Source: Paenalkalicoccus suaedae (GTDB lineage Bacteria; Bacillota; Bacilli; Bacillales; Salisediminibacteriaceae). Taken from it: a stretch of DNA of 64,000 bases. Shown piece after piece: positions 1-6,697 of this stretch. The position numbers were made by a program, and so were the translations under genes. Numbering within the stretch: the stretch's first letter is position 1; each line of letters opens with the position of its first letter. The notes under the pieces are model-generated. The model saw nothing but the letters and a program-made list of their open reading frames with translations. It had not been told where the DNA came from and searched no databases. Where the stretch lies: positions 620,001 to 684,000 of the forward strand of contig NZ_CP041372.2 in NCBI RefSeq assembly GCF_006965545.2, read 5' to 3'.

Positions 1-426
1 GCCTTTTTTAATGCTGGAGTGGCTGGAGTCCATGCGTTAGCATATCCGTTAGGTGGTCAGTTTCATTTATCCCATGGAGAGTCAAACGCGGTACTTCTGC
101 CTTATGTAATGGGTTATATTCGCAAAAGCTGTGAGGAGCGAATGGCTACTATCTATTACGCAATGAAGCCCGAGGCCCACGGTCTATCGATAGATGAAGC
201 ATCAAAGCGCTGCGTGGCAGAGCTTAAGCAATTGGTGAATGATGTAGGCATTCCAAAAACACTAGGGGAGTTTAATATTCCTGAATCTGCACTAGATAGC
301 TTGACAATGGATGGGGTAAAGCAAAAACGACTGTTAGCTCGCAGTCCCCTTCCATTACACGAAAGGGAGATACGAGAGATTTATCAATCTGCTTTTCATG
401 GGAATATAGTGGAATATGAAGGATAG
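1..426 (+). CDS. Iron-containing alcohol dehydrogenase, C-terminal fragment
   Basis: The reading frame is open from the first base of the window, so this is the 3' part of a gene that starts upstream; about 141 codons are visible. The segment GVHALAYPLGGQFHLSHG with two spaced histidines, followed by NAVLLPYVM, is the metal-binding signature of the group III (Fe-dependent) alcohol dehydrogenase family, which uses NAD(P)H to interconvert alcohols and aldehydes or ketones in the cytoplasm. The remaining residues match the all-helical C-terminal domain (ELKQLVNDVGIPKTL, then the terminal LLARSPLPL region). The specific substrate cannot be read from this fragment. The gene ends 65 bp from a convergent gene, with an inverted repeat between them. 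Confidence 0.85.
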   Translation, partial: AFFNAGVAGVHALAYPLGGQFHLSHGESNAVLLPYVMGYIRKSCEERMATIYYAMKPEAHGLSIDEASKRCVAELKQLVNDVGIPKTLGEFNIPESALDSLTMDGVKQKRLLARSPLPLHEREIREIYQSAFHGNIVEYEG

Positions 427-443
427 ATAACGTAGTTAAGTAA

Positions 444-480
444 GAGAGGGCATACTATAGTTGAAGTGGTAGGCCCTCTC
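444..480. terminator. Inverted repeat between convergent genes
   Basis: GAGAGGGC and GCCCTCTC form an 8-bp stem with a loop of about 21 nt, centred between two convergent stop codons. Neither side has a clean T-run, so termination is only inferred from position. Confidence 0.4.
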
Positions 481-490
481 AAATTATTAA

Positions 491-856
491 TTATTCTCGC
501 TCAAGCCTTGCAATCGCCTCAAGCAAATAGCTTCTATACGCGTTTGCTCGCGGGAGCTCGAAGCCTACGCTATTTTGCGTAAGGGATTCAATCAGAATCT
601 CAAAGTTATCAACCAAATGCTGCGTCGACATACCGTGCTTGCGCAAAATCTCATCGAGCCAGACGCTATAATCGACAAACATCGTCGCGTCATCAATCGT
701 ATAGGCTGCGTGGAGCTGTTTTAGATGGTGCTGGTTATCTTCGTAGCACTTTTGCTTACCTGCTTCACCATACTTTTCTACTAAAGAAGGATCGCGCTCG
801 TAAATGCGTGCAGTCACGTCTTCAAGTAGATGGTGCGTGTTGATATCGACCTTCAT
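491..856 (-). CDS. Hypothetical all-helical cytoplasmic protein, third gene of operon
   Basis: This 121-residue protein has no signal peptide or membrane segment and is predicted helical throughout (HHLLEDVTARIYERDPSL, YGEAGKQKCYEDNQHHLKQL, FVDYSVWLDEILRKHGM). The pattern resembles the helical N-terminal region seen in some cobalamin-binding or light-sensing regulators (tyrosine-glycine-glycine, lysine-cysteine, histidine-rich helix, F-x-D-Y-x-x-W), but no B12-binding domain follows. The ATG overlaps the stop codon of the upstream monooxygenase-like gene by 4 nt (ATGA), so it is translationally coupled to it. The resemblance is recalled rather than searched, and the function is unknown. Confidence 0.7.
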   Translation of the reverse strand: MKVDINTHHLLEDVTARIYERDPSLVEKYGEAGKQKCYEDNQHHLKQLHAAYTIDDATMFVDYSVWLDEILRKHGMSTQHLVDNFEILIESLTQNSVGFELPRANAYRSYLLEAIARLERE

Positions 857-1158
857 CGTGCCACCACTTGGTGTTGCGTGACTTTGGGAACGATATTTGC
901 GAGCTCTTGATCGGGGTACTTTTTTTCGAGCTCGTGAATGCGTTTAAATTCACTGCTGCGGACCCAAGTCAGATAGCTATCTTTATCTGTGAAAAAAAGC
1001 TGGACAGTAATTTCTCCGGGTTTCTTTTCGTTTTGAAGAAGAAGGAAGTCTAGGAAGCCAGGAGCTTTATCTACTCTACGTGATCTTTTTTGATAGAGTC
1101 CAATCACTTCGTCGGCTTTATGGTCTGGGACAAGAAATGTTGAGAAAACCGTATACAT
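853..1158 (-). CDS. ABM-domain (antibiotic biosynthesis monooxygenase / HmoA-like) protein
   Basis: This 101-residue protein has the ferredoxin-like alpha+beta pattern of the ABM family: YTVFSTFLVPDHKADEVIGLY, then GFLDFLLLQNEKKPGEITVQLFFTDKDSYLTWVRSSEF is spread over positions 35-75. Family members include heme-degrading monooxygenases and dimeric quinol or small-aromatic oxygenases that need no cofactor. The pattern PGFLDFLLLQ then FFTDKDSYLTWVRSSEF is typical, but no residue set proves heme binding. RBS GAGGTG lies 8 nt before the ATG. It is the middle gene of a three-gene operon, 16 nt after the ATC-hydrolase-like gene. Confidence 0.7.
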   Translation of the reverse strand: MYTVFSTFLVPDHKADEVIGLYQKRSRRVDKAPGFLDFLLLQNEKKPGEITVQLFFTDKDSYLTWVRSSEFKRIHELEKKYPDQELANIVPKVTQHQVVAR

Positions 1159-1174
1159 GAAGCAAACACCTCAA

Positions 1175-1876
1175 TTAGTTTGATTTAGGTAACGAAAAGC
1201 GGAAGTGACATTGTCCTTCCTTTAACACGTATTCATCATGAACAACGGTAAAATCTTCGTTATAACCCTTTGCAATCGCAGGATCGATGACCTGGCAATA
1301 CAAGATACCGTATTCTCCTGTGCCATCCTCCTTCCACTGTTGTCCGAATGGACATACGGTGAAGGTCTGTTCAATTTCATTTGGATGGAAGCTGGTCTCG
1401 ACCTCAAATAAGTCACTACGTTCCATATCGTAATTGGAAAGATAGTGTTCAATTGTGTTAGGGAGGCCTAGGTGCGCGGCTCTTTTGGCAATTCCTTGGC
1501 CACGTGAATGACCAAATGTATAAACACCTTGTCGAATGGCGTCCTGTCCTTGTTCACCGTAAACTGTCACGACTTCTTTTGAAATGGAGGCAAATAGTTT
1601 TGCCATCCATGCGTAAACTGTATGGTTTTTTGTTAAGTGACTGGAAGGCTCAACCTGACTAGGGATGTATGCATGAAGTCTGTGCACTTCTTTTTCTAGG
1701 GAAGCAATATTGGCGATTGCTTTCATCTCTGAGTGTCCAACGTTTGCTACGCCTCTTGCTAGAAGGGGCGTTACTGCATCTCCAAATGCTTGACGCGTTT
1801 CTAGTTCTATACATGTAAACAGCTTGGCAGTGATAGCATACATAGAATAGGGTGCCAGCGCCTCATTTTTCGACAT
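1175..1876 (-). CDS. L-2-amino-thiazoline-4-carboxylic acid hydrolase family protein
   Basis: This 233-residue cytoplasmic protein matches the ATC hydrolase family, which in Pseudomonas opens the thiazoline ring during L-cysteine synthesis from DL-ATC; most Bacillus members are uncharacterised. Visible signatures are the helical half with GHSRGQGIAKRAAHLG (about 125-140), NYDMERSDLFEVE (150-162), then the beta half with TVCPFGQQWKEDGTGEYG and the cysteine of GILYCQVIDPAIAKGY, ending in VHDEYVLKEGQCHFRF. I chose the second ATG because AGGAG lies 9 nt before it, whereas the upstream ATG at 1882 sits only 3 nt after it. It is the first gene of an operon with the ABM and helical proteins. Confidence 0.75.
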   Translation of the reverse strand: MSKNEALAPYSMYAITAKLFTCIELETRQAFGDAVTPLLARGVANVGHSEMKAIANIASLEKEVHRLHAYIPSQVEPSSHLTKNHTVYAWMAKLFASISKEVVTVYGEQGQDAIRQGVYTFGHSRGQGIAKRAAHLGLPNTIEHYLSNYDMERSDLFEVETSFHPNEIEQTFTVCPFGQQWKEDGTGEYGILYCQVIDPAIAKGYNEDFTVVHDEYVLKEGQCHFRFSLPKSN

Positions 1877-2207
1877 TTTCATCAGCTCCTCTTTCCTCTC
1901 ATCCTAGCACACTACATCTATCCCGCATACCAATTACGGACAAAACTCTCTGAATTTGGTCGAATGAAGTAGAATAAAAGCTTTTGTATCACAATTGTAG
2001 AAGGGGTAAGTGCATTTGTTCGTAAAGACGAGATAGTTTGTTACTATATATAGGAGTCTTTCCCTCTTTTCTTAAAAAGGTAGGACTTAGCACGTCATAG
2101 GGCAGATTGAATAGATATAAGTCAAGTGGCTATTTGCAAATGGCGGATAATTGTTTAGAATAGGAAGAGCTAGACGTGTGACTAATATGGCTAATGAGGG
2201 ATTTAAC
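1877..2207. other. Gene-free region with a possible murB promoter
   Basis: No coding signal is seen across about 330 nt between divergent genes. TTCGTA at 2019-2024 and TACTAT at 2042-2047 with a 17-nt spacer form a plausible weak sigma-A promoter toward murB. Nothing else stands out. Confidence 0.35.
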
Positions 2208-3128
2208 ATGATGAAAAACATATATGAACAACTTGTATCAATTTGTGGCGGAGAGCTTGTTAAAGAGAACGAGCCAATGTCTCGCCACACGATGACAAAA
2301 ATGGGTGGAATCGCAGATATCTTTGTGACCCCTAAAACATTTGAGCAGGTAACGGAGATCATGCGTATTAAGCATGAGCACAACATTCCGTTTATTCTGC
2401 TTGGCAATGGATCGAATTTAATTGTGCGCGACGGGGGAGTGCGTGGCATTGTCATGCAGTTTACCCACTTGGAATCTCTCCGCGTAGAGGGTGACCTGTT
2501 AATTGCGCAAGGTGGCGCAGATATCAAGGCCGCTTCACGCCTTGCTCTAACGCACCACTTAACTGGACTTGAATTTGCATGTGGGATTCCCGGTACAATC
2601 GGCGGCGCGATGGTAATGAATGCCGGCGCTTATGGCGGCGAGGTGAAGGACGTCATTGATCACGTCAAAGTGGTGACGCCAGAGGGTGAGCTACTGACGA
2701 TCGCACGCGATGACTTAGAGCTTGGCTATCGCACAAGTATTATCAGTAAAAAAGGCTATATCGTGCTAGAGGCAACCTTTAAACTTGCTCCTGGGGACGA
2801 AAATACGATTAGAGAAAAGATGGAGGAACTCACCTTCCAGCGCGAGTCTAAGCAACCACTCGAATATCCATCTGTCGGAAGCGTATTTAAACGTCCACCG
2901 GGCTACTTTGCAGGAAAGCTGATTCAAGACAGTGGTCTGCAAGGTAAGGGGGTAGGTGATGCGGAAGTATCAACAAAACACGCAGGCTTTATCGTCAATA
3001 AAGGCGAAGCGACGGCATCTGACTATCTTGCAACGATTGATATGGTCCGTAAAAAAGTAAAAGAAGAATTCGGCGTTGAACTAGAGCTTGAAGCAAAAGT
3101 CGTCGGCGAAGACGAAGACAAAGAATAA
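2208..3128 (+). CDS. murB: UDP-N-acetylmuramate dehydrogenase (MurB, type IB-like)
   Basis: MurB reduces UDP-GlcNAc-enolpyruvate to UDP-MurNAc with NADPH and FAD, the second committed step of peptidoglycan precursor synthesis in the cytoplasm. The 306-residue product has the FAD-binding motifs HTMTKMGGIADIFVTP, LLGNGSNLIVRDGGVRGIVM, and GIPGTIGGAMVMNAGAYGGE, plus the C-terminal domain with VGSVFKRPPGYFAGKLI, where the serine is the expected proton donor. Length fits the Bacillus family (about 300). I start at ATG 2208 because GAGGGA lies 6 nt upstream; the open frame extends back to a TTG with no Shine-Dalgarno sequence. A hairpin terminator follows, then repeat array A. Confidence 0.95.
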   Translation: MMKNIYEQLVSICGGELVKENEPMSRHTMTKMGGIADIFVTPKTFEQVTEIMRIKHEHNIPFILLGNGSNLIVRDGGVRGIVMQFTHLESLRVEGDLLIAQGGADIKAASRLALTHHLTGLEFACGIPGTIGGAMVMNAGAYGGEVKDVIDHVKVVTPEGELLTIARDDLELGYRTSIISKKGYIVLEATFKLAPGDENTIREKMEELTFQRESKQPLEYPSVGSVFKRPPGYFAGKLIQDSGLQGKGVGDAEVSTKHAGFIVNKGEATASDYLATIDMVRKKVKEEFGVELELEAKVVGEDEDKE

Positions 3129-3138
3129 ACGTTAGGAG

Positions 3139-3169
3139 ACCAGGCATCGGAGTTAGGTGCCTGGTTTTT
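3139..3169 (+). terminator. Rho-independent terminator of murB
   Basis: CCAGGCA and TGCCTGG form a 7-bp stem around an 11-nt loop and are followed directly by TTTTT, 11 nt after the murB stop. Confidence 0.85.
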
Positions 3170-3182
3170 GTATGGGGAGCAA

Positions 3183-3290
3183 GGTGCGGTTAATAGTGAG
3201 AGGGGTGCGATTAATAACGAGGTCGGTGCGATTAATAAAGAAGAAGTAACGATCAACCGCGAGACTGCAGCGGTCAACAACAAATTGCGT
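3183..3290. repeat. Intergenic box array A (21-nt period, convergent gap)
   Basis: Boxes GGTTAATA, GATTAATA, GATTAATA, GATCAACC and GGTCAACA start at 3188, 3209, 3230, 3251 and 3272, that is exactly every 21 nt. Only the box is well conserved; the flanking bases vary (often GTGC just before it). A 64-codon open frame across it reads as a 7-residue repeat, which follows from the 21-nt period and is not evidence of a protein. The array lies between the 3' ends of murB and the SLH amidase gene. Confidence 0.75.
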
Positions 3291-3354
3291 CTAACGTTGA
3301 TAAACGGAGCATCACCAATATGTCTACCAGCTCGGCCATTCATTCACATAAAAG

Positions 3355-3385
3355 AAGACTAGGCGACATGCGCCTAGTCTTTTGC
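3355..3385. terminator. Bidirectional terminator between murB and the amidase gene
   Basis: AAGACTAGGCG and CGCCTAGTCTT form an 11-bp stem with a 5-nt loop; TTTTG follows on the plus strand and a CTTTT run on the minus strand. Confidence 0.8.
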
Positions 3386-3400
3386 TCTTATACACACTTT

Positions 3401-4756
3401 TTAGTCAAAATAATTCACTAACCCTTCGTACAACGCATCCGCAGAAGCCTGACGGAACGCATCCGTTTTCATGCGCTCTGCCTCTGCAGCATTCGTCTTA
3501 AATCCAAGCTCGACTAATGCACTTGGCATCTCTGTTTGGCGAATCACCTGAAAGTTTGCGGTTTTTACCCCACGATCAACTGTACTAAGCTTTTCTAGCA
3601 TACTAGACTGCAAGCTTTCGGCTAGCTTACGACTATTACCTGCCCAATAAGTAGTGCTATAAAATGTTTCAGTGCCTCGAGCGGCAGTTGAGCCAGCAGC
3701 ATTCGTATGCACACTCACAAACACATCTGCATTGGCGCTGTTGGCTTGCGCGACCCTATCTGATAAAGATGGGTACCAATCGGAACGACGTGTCATGATA
3801 ACGTTGGCTCCACCTTCACGAAGCATTTCTTCTAACCGAAGACTAACGTCCAATACGATTTCTTTCTCCTGGAGACCGTTTGCTACTGCTCCAGGGTCAC
3901 GACCTCCATGTCCTGGATCGATCACAATTGTTTGTCCATAAAGTGGACTTGCATGGTGTTGATAATCAACCATGATATAGCTTTGCGAGACATACCCCCG
4001 AGTTTCGCCCGAAGAAATCAAGGCCCAGTTGCCCGTTGTCTCGTGTACATGAATCGCATCGCCATTAGCTAATCGACCGATAGCCGGATTGTTTGTAGAT
4101 GGATCCGGACGCACGTTAAGCGTTGGTGAATTGACGACTACGCCTGTTCCAATTGCGTTATCGACGTTCACAGAATCCGTATCCGGGCGATACTCTTCAA
4201 ACATTGCTCGTGCTAGCATGAGTGAGAATTCACCGCGGGTGATCGATTGATTCGTTTGGAAGGTACCATCTGGATAACCTTGTGTCACACCGCTTGAAGC
4301 AAGCGCGATAATATCGTCGTAAAACATGTTGCTTGCATCAACGTCTGTAAAATGCACGATATCACGATCAAACGTAAAGCCGCGGTTTAAAATCGCAGCC
4401 ATCTGTCCACGAGACAGAGCATCATTCGGACGGAAGGTTCCGTCAGCGTGTCCCCCAATTAAACCAGCTTGCGTTGCTGTTCGAACCGATGCCTCTGCGA
4501 AATGACCATCAGTATCATCGAAAGAATCTGCTGTTCCCTGTAGATGTAACGCCCGAACAAGCATCGTCGCAGCCTCTGCGCGCGTTACATCTCGATTAGG
4601 GTGGAAATATCCGTCTGGATATCCTCCAATAATTCCTTGATCCATCAATCGGTGAATCTCCACTTCCTCATCGGCAATGTCAGCTAAAGCGCCGACAGAC
4701 TGAGGTGCCCATAAAACTGCTAAAAGAATTAACATCATACTTACCACATACTTCAT
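3401..4756 (-). CDS. SLH-anchored N-acetylmuramoyl-L-alanine amidase with SH3b domain
   Basis: This secreted 451-residue cell wall hydrolase cleaves the amide bond between MurNAc and L-alanine. It has an N-terminal signal peptide, then three SLH domains (about 25-190, each with a G-Y-P-D-G-x-F or equivalent and a TRAE/SRGQ/TRGE motif) that bind pyruvylated secondary polymer. An SH3-type domain follows (about 200-260, LNVRPDPSTNNPAIGRL), then an Amidase_3 catalytic domain (about 275-450). Zinc ligands are seen in DPGHGGRDPGA, the glutamate of LQEKEIVLDV and SVHTNAA; the catalytic glutamate is in ALVELGF. The ATG at 4756 follows GGGGAGAG by 12 nt; an upstream TTG at 4783 lacks a Shine-Dalgarno sequence. 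Confidence 0.93.
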   Translation of the reverse strand: MKYVVSMMLILLAVLWAPQSVGALADIADEEVEIHRLMDQGIIGGYPDGYFHPNRDVTRAEAATMLVRALHLQGTADSFDDTDGHFAEASVRTATQAGLIGGHADGTFRPNDALSRGQMAAILNRGFTFDRDIVHFTDVDASNMFYDDIIALASSGVTQGYPDGTFQTNQSITRGEFSLMLARAMFEEYRPDTDSVNVDNAIGTGVVVNSPTLNVRPDPSTNNPAIGRLANGDAIHVHETTGNWALISSGETRGYVSQSYIMVDYQHHASPLYGQTIVIDPGHGGRDPGAVANGLQEKEIVLDVSLRLEEMLREGGANVIMTRRSDWYPSLSDRVAQANSANADVFVSVHTNAAGSTAARGTETFYSTTYWAGNSRKLAESLQSSMLEKLSTVDRGVKTANFQVIRQTEMPSALVELGFKTNAAEAERMKTDAFRQASADALYEGLVNYFD

Positions 4757-4873
4757 AATGTCCCACATCTCTCCCCATTCCAAATTTTTGTCTGGTGAAA
4801 GACTATCATAGATTTATATAGATTTTTATGAGACAAATTGACGAGTTTTTGTTATTAGATTGTAATAACCATT

Positions 4874-4905
4874 ACAAAAAGACCGTCCCGAGTAGGGTGC
4901 GGTCT
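4874..4905 (-). terminator. Terminator of the GNAT gene
   Basis: On the minus strand, AGACCG pairs with CGGTCT and the stem runs into TTTTTG, about 20 nt after the stop codon at 4925. Confidence 0.7.
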
Positions 4906-4924
4906 GTAAGTTCGACAAAAAAAT

Positions 4925-5437
4925 TTACTTTTTGGGAGGATAAGTAGTAGAGACTGCTTCATCCTTCTCCACTTTTTCATATTGCTTTCTCGTTAAGCAC
5001 CAGTGAATCATCTGTAGGTGCTCCATTTCTTTTAGCATTCTCGCTTTTTGCAAAACGCGGATGGATGCGTAATTATCAATGCGGCATTCTGCGTTTAAAC
5101 GATGTAGCTTTTTTTCGATAAAGGTATAGCGCATCATTCGCTTAAGCGCCTCTGTTGCATACCCATTGTGTTGGAAGTCTTGCCTAATGCCATAGCCAAT
5201 CTCTACGGTCTTCCACTGATCTGGCTTTCCTTTATATCCGATATCTCCGGCAATACTTCCCGATTCCTTCTCGATTATAACCCATGGGCCAAAGCTGAGT
5301 AGCTTCGGATCCTTGTCTAAATCCTGCAGGTGCATCTCTATATGTGGGGGGAAATAGTGCTGTTGCCTAAACATCGGGAGGAGGTCATGTGTGACGGTTA
5401 CAAGTCTTAGTCTTGGTGTAAATAAGACCATTCCCAT
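4925..5437 (-). CDS. GNAT family N-acetyltransferase (RimJ/RimL-like)
   Basis: This 170-residue cytoplasmic acetyl-CoA-dependent transferase begins with LFTPRLRLVTVT, as RimJ/RimL-type members do. It carries the acetyl-CoA pyrophosphate loop as IRQDFQHNGYATEALKRMM (about 84-102), where Q/R-x-x-G-x-A is read as QHNGYA, and the C-terminal HRLNAECRIDNYASIRVLQKAR. The acceptor may be a ribosomal protein, an antibiotic or a small amine; it cannot be read from sequence. AGGGGG lies 7 nt before the ATG. The gene stands alone between divergent and convergent neighbours. Confidence 0.85.
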   Translation of the reverse strand: MGMVLFTPRLRLVTVTHDLLPMFRQQHYFPPHIEMHLQDLDKDPKLLSFGPWVIIEKESGSIAGDIGYKGKPDQWKTVEIGYGIRQDFQHNGYATEALKRMMRYTFIEKKLHRLNAECRIDNYASIRVLQKARMLKEMEHLQMIHWCLTRKQYEKVEKDEAVSTTYPPKK

Positions 5438-5547
5438 ATGGAGGCCCCCTTTCTGTCTAACTAATCCCCTCTTCCCTAGTTATCTATACATGAAACTAGA
5501 AGACAAGGCATAGGTGTTAGATAGAGACGAGTTAGGAGGTGGGATGC

Positions 5548-6039
5548 ATGATTGAAGGATCGATTCTGCTCATTTTCCTTGCATTGGATGGGGTGATTTG
5601 GGGGCTAGTCATTGGGACAAAACGGCTGTATGTGCCTCTATACCAAGTCGTGTTGCTAGCACTTGGCACATGTATCATGCTGTTTTTCTCCCTCTGGATC
5701 GGAGAATTGATCGGAGGCGTTGTGCCTTCCGTTGTATTCCAAAAGCTCGCAGGCGCCTTGCTACTCATTATGAGCGTGTACCAGCTTTTACGAGAGGAAG
5801 CATTAGCAAAGTCTTTAACCTTTAAAGTATTTATTTTAATGAATATCGACAACGTGGGCTACGGCCTCGCGATTGGGAATTTCGCAGGATTTTTATCAAT
5901 TGCGGGCGGCGTACTTGTCGGGAGCGCCTTCATATTAGGCCTCGCTATGTCCTATCAAAACCCTAAACTACAGCACTACAAAGAGATACTTCCTTTCATC
6001 GTGCTATTTAGCTTAGGGATGATAAAGCTTCTAAGTTAA
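5548..6039 (+). CDS. MntP/YtaF-like small membrane protein
   Basis: This 163-residue integral membrane protein has about five or six hydrophobic segments (for example GSILLIFLALDGVIWGLVIG and VVLLALGTCIMLFFSLWIGE). Its length, the internal pseudo-repeat and the motif ILMNIDNVGYGLAIGN recall the YtaF/MntP family, where an aspartate in D-N/D-x-x-x-x-G contributes to manganese transport. The similarity is partial, so transport of a metal is only a suggestion. The start at 5548 follows AGGAGGT by 7 nt. It ends 35 bp from a convergent gene. Confidence 0.6.
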   Translation: MIEGSILLIFLALDGVIWGLVIGTKRLYVPLYQVVLLALGTCIMLFFSLWIGELIGGVVPSVVFQKLAGALLLIMSVYQLLREEALAKSLTFKVFILMNIDNVGYGLAIGNFAGFLSIAGGVLVGSAFILGLAMSYQNPKLQHYKEILPFIVLFSLGMIKLLS

Positions 6040-6073
6040 GATCTTTCGGACAGAAAATACGAGTTAAAGGTTG

Positions 6074-6541
6074 CTAGCCAACAAGGCACCATAGTATATA
6101 AGCAGCAGTTGCCATAAAGATTAAAATCTCCACAAGAGAACCCGTTCTATAAAGAGGGATCGTCGTACGTTTACGCACAAATGGATAAAAGAGCGGAATA
6201 CCACCATGTGAAAATAAGTCGCCAACAATATGTAGAATAACCCCGAGACAAAAAGCAACGAGAAATGGCGAAGGAGAGGTAACAATCCCAAACGTAGCAA
6301 GTCCCACAATAAGTCCAGAGTGCGTAAGGCCACGATGGCCGAATAACGCTTTTACGATAGTAGATAAAATAGGTAAACGTCGTCCAAGCCATGAGCGAGT
6401 TTCATCAATATCGGGAGCAAGTGCGCCAATCCCAAGCCCAATAGCGGCGGATGTGACTGTGAGATCAACGGGAGAGGTACCGACTTCGGTTAGCGCCATA
6501 GTCGAGGCATATGCAAAGGTTAGATGTGTGTAATATCTCAT
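6074..6541 (-). CDS. YdjM family inner-membrane metal-dependent hydrolase
   Basis: This 155-residue protein has four hydrophobic segments and the histidine/aspartate pattern of the YdjM/LexA-regulated hydrolase family: early Y-T-H-L, ALAPDIDETRSWLGRR (about 41-56), FGHRGLTHSGL (68-78) and LHIVGDLFSHGGI (about 102-114). These residues probably bind a divalent metal at the membrane surface. The natural substrate is not known for the family. The start has AAAGGA 8 nt upstream. It is monocistronic, convergent with the MntP/YtaF-like gene. Confidence 0.85.
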   Translation of the reverse strand: MRYYTHLTFAYASTMALTEVGTSPVDLTVTSAAIGLGIGALAPDIDETRSWLGRRLPILSTIVKALFGHRGLTHSGLIVGLATFGIVTSPSPFLVAFCLGVILHIVGDLFSHGGIPLFYPFVRKRTTIPLYRTGSLVEILIFMATAAYILWCLVG

Positions 6542-6697
6542 GCTGTAATCCTTTCTTCGTATAATTGCTTTGAGCCTATAACTATACTATATCGAACGTA
6601 TGATCGCAATATTCTTCTGTGGAAAAAATAGTGGTTGCGTTTTCATCGCTATGATATGATCAATGCATCACAAGCAAAAATTGGAGGCGACGATTTG

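Noticed and set aside
3168-3362. 64-codon open frame with a seven-residue repeat
   Set aside because: It falls wholly on box array A, has no ribosome site, and the repeat follows from the 21-nt period.
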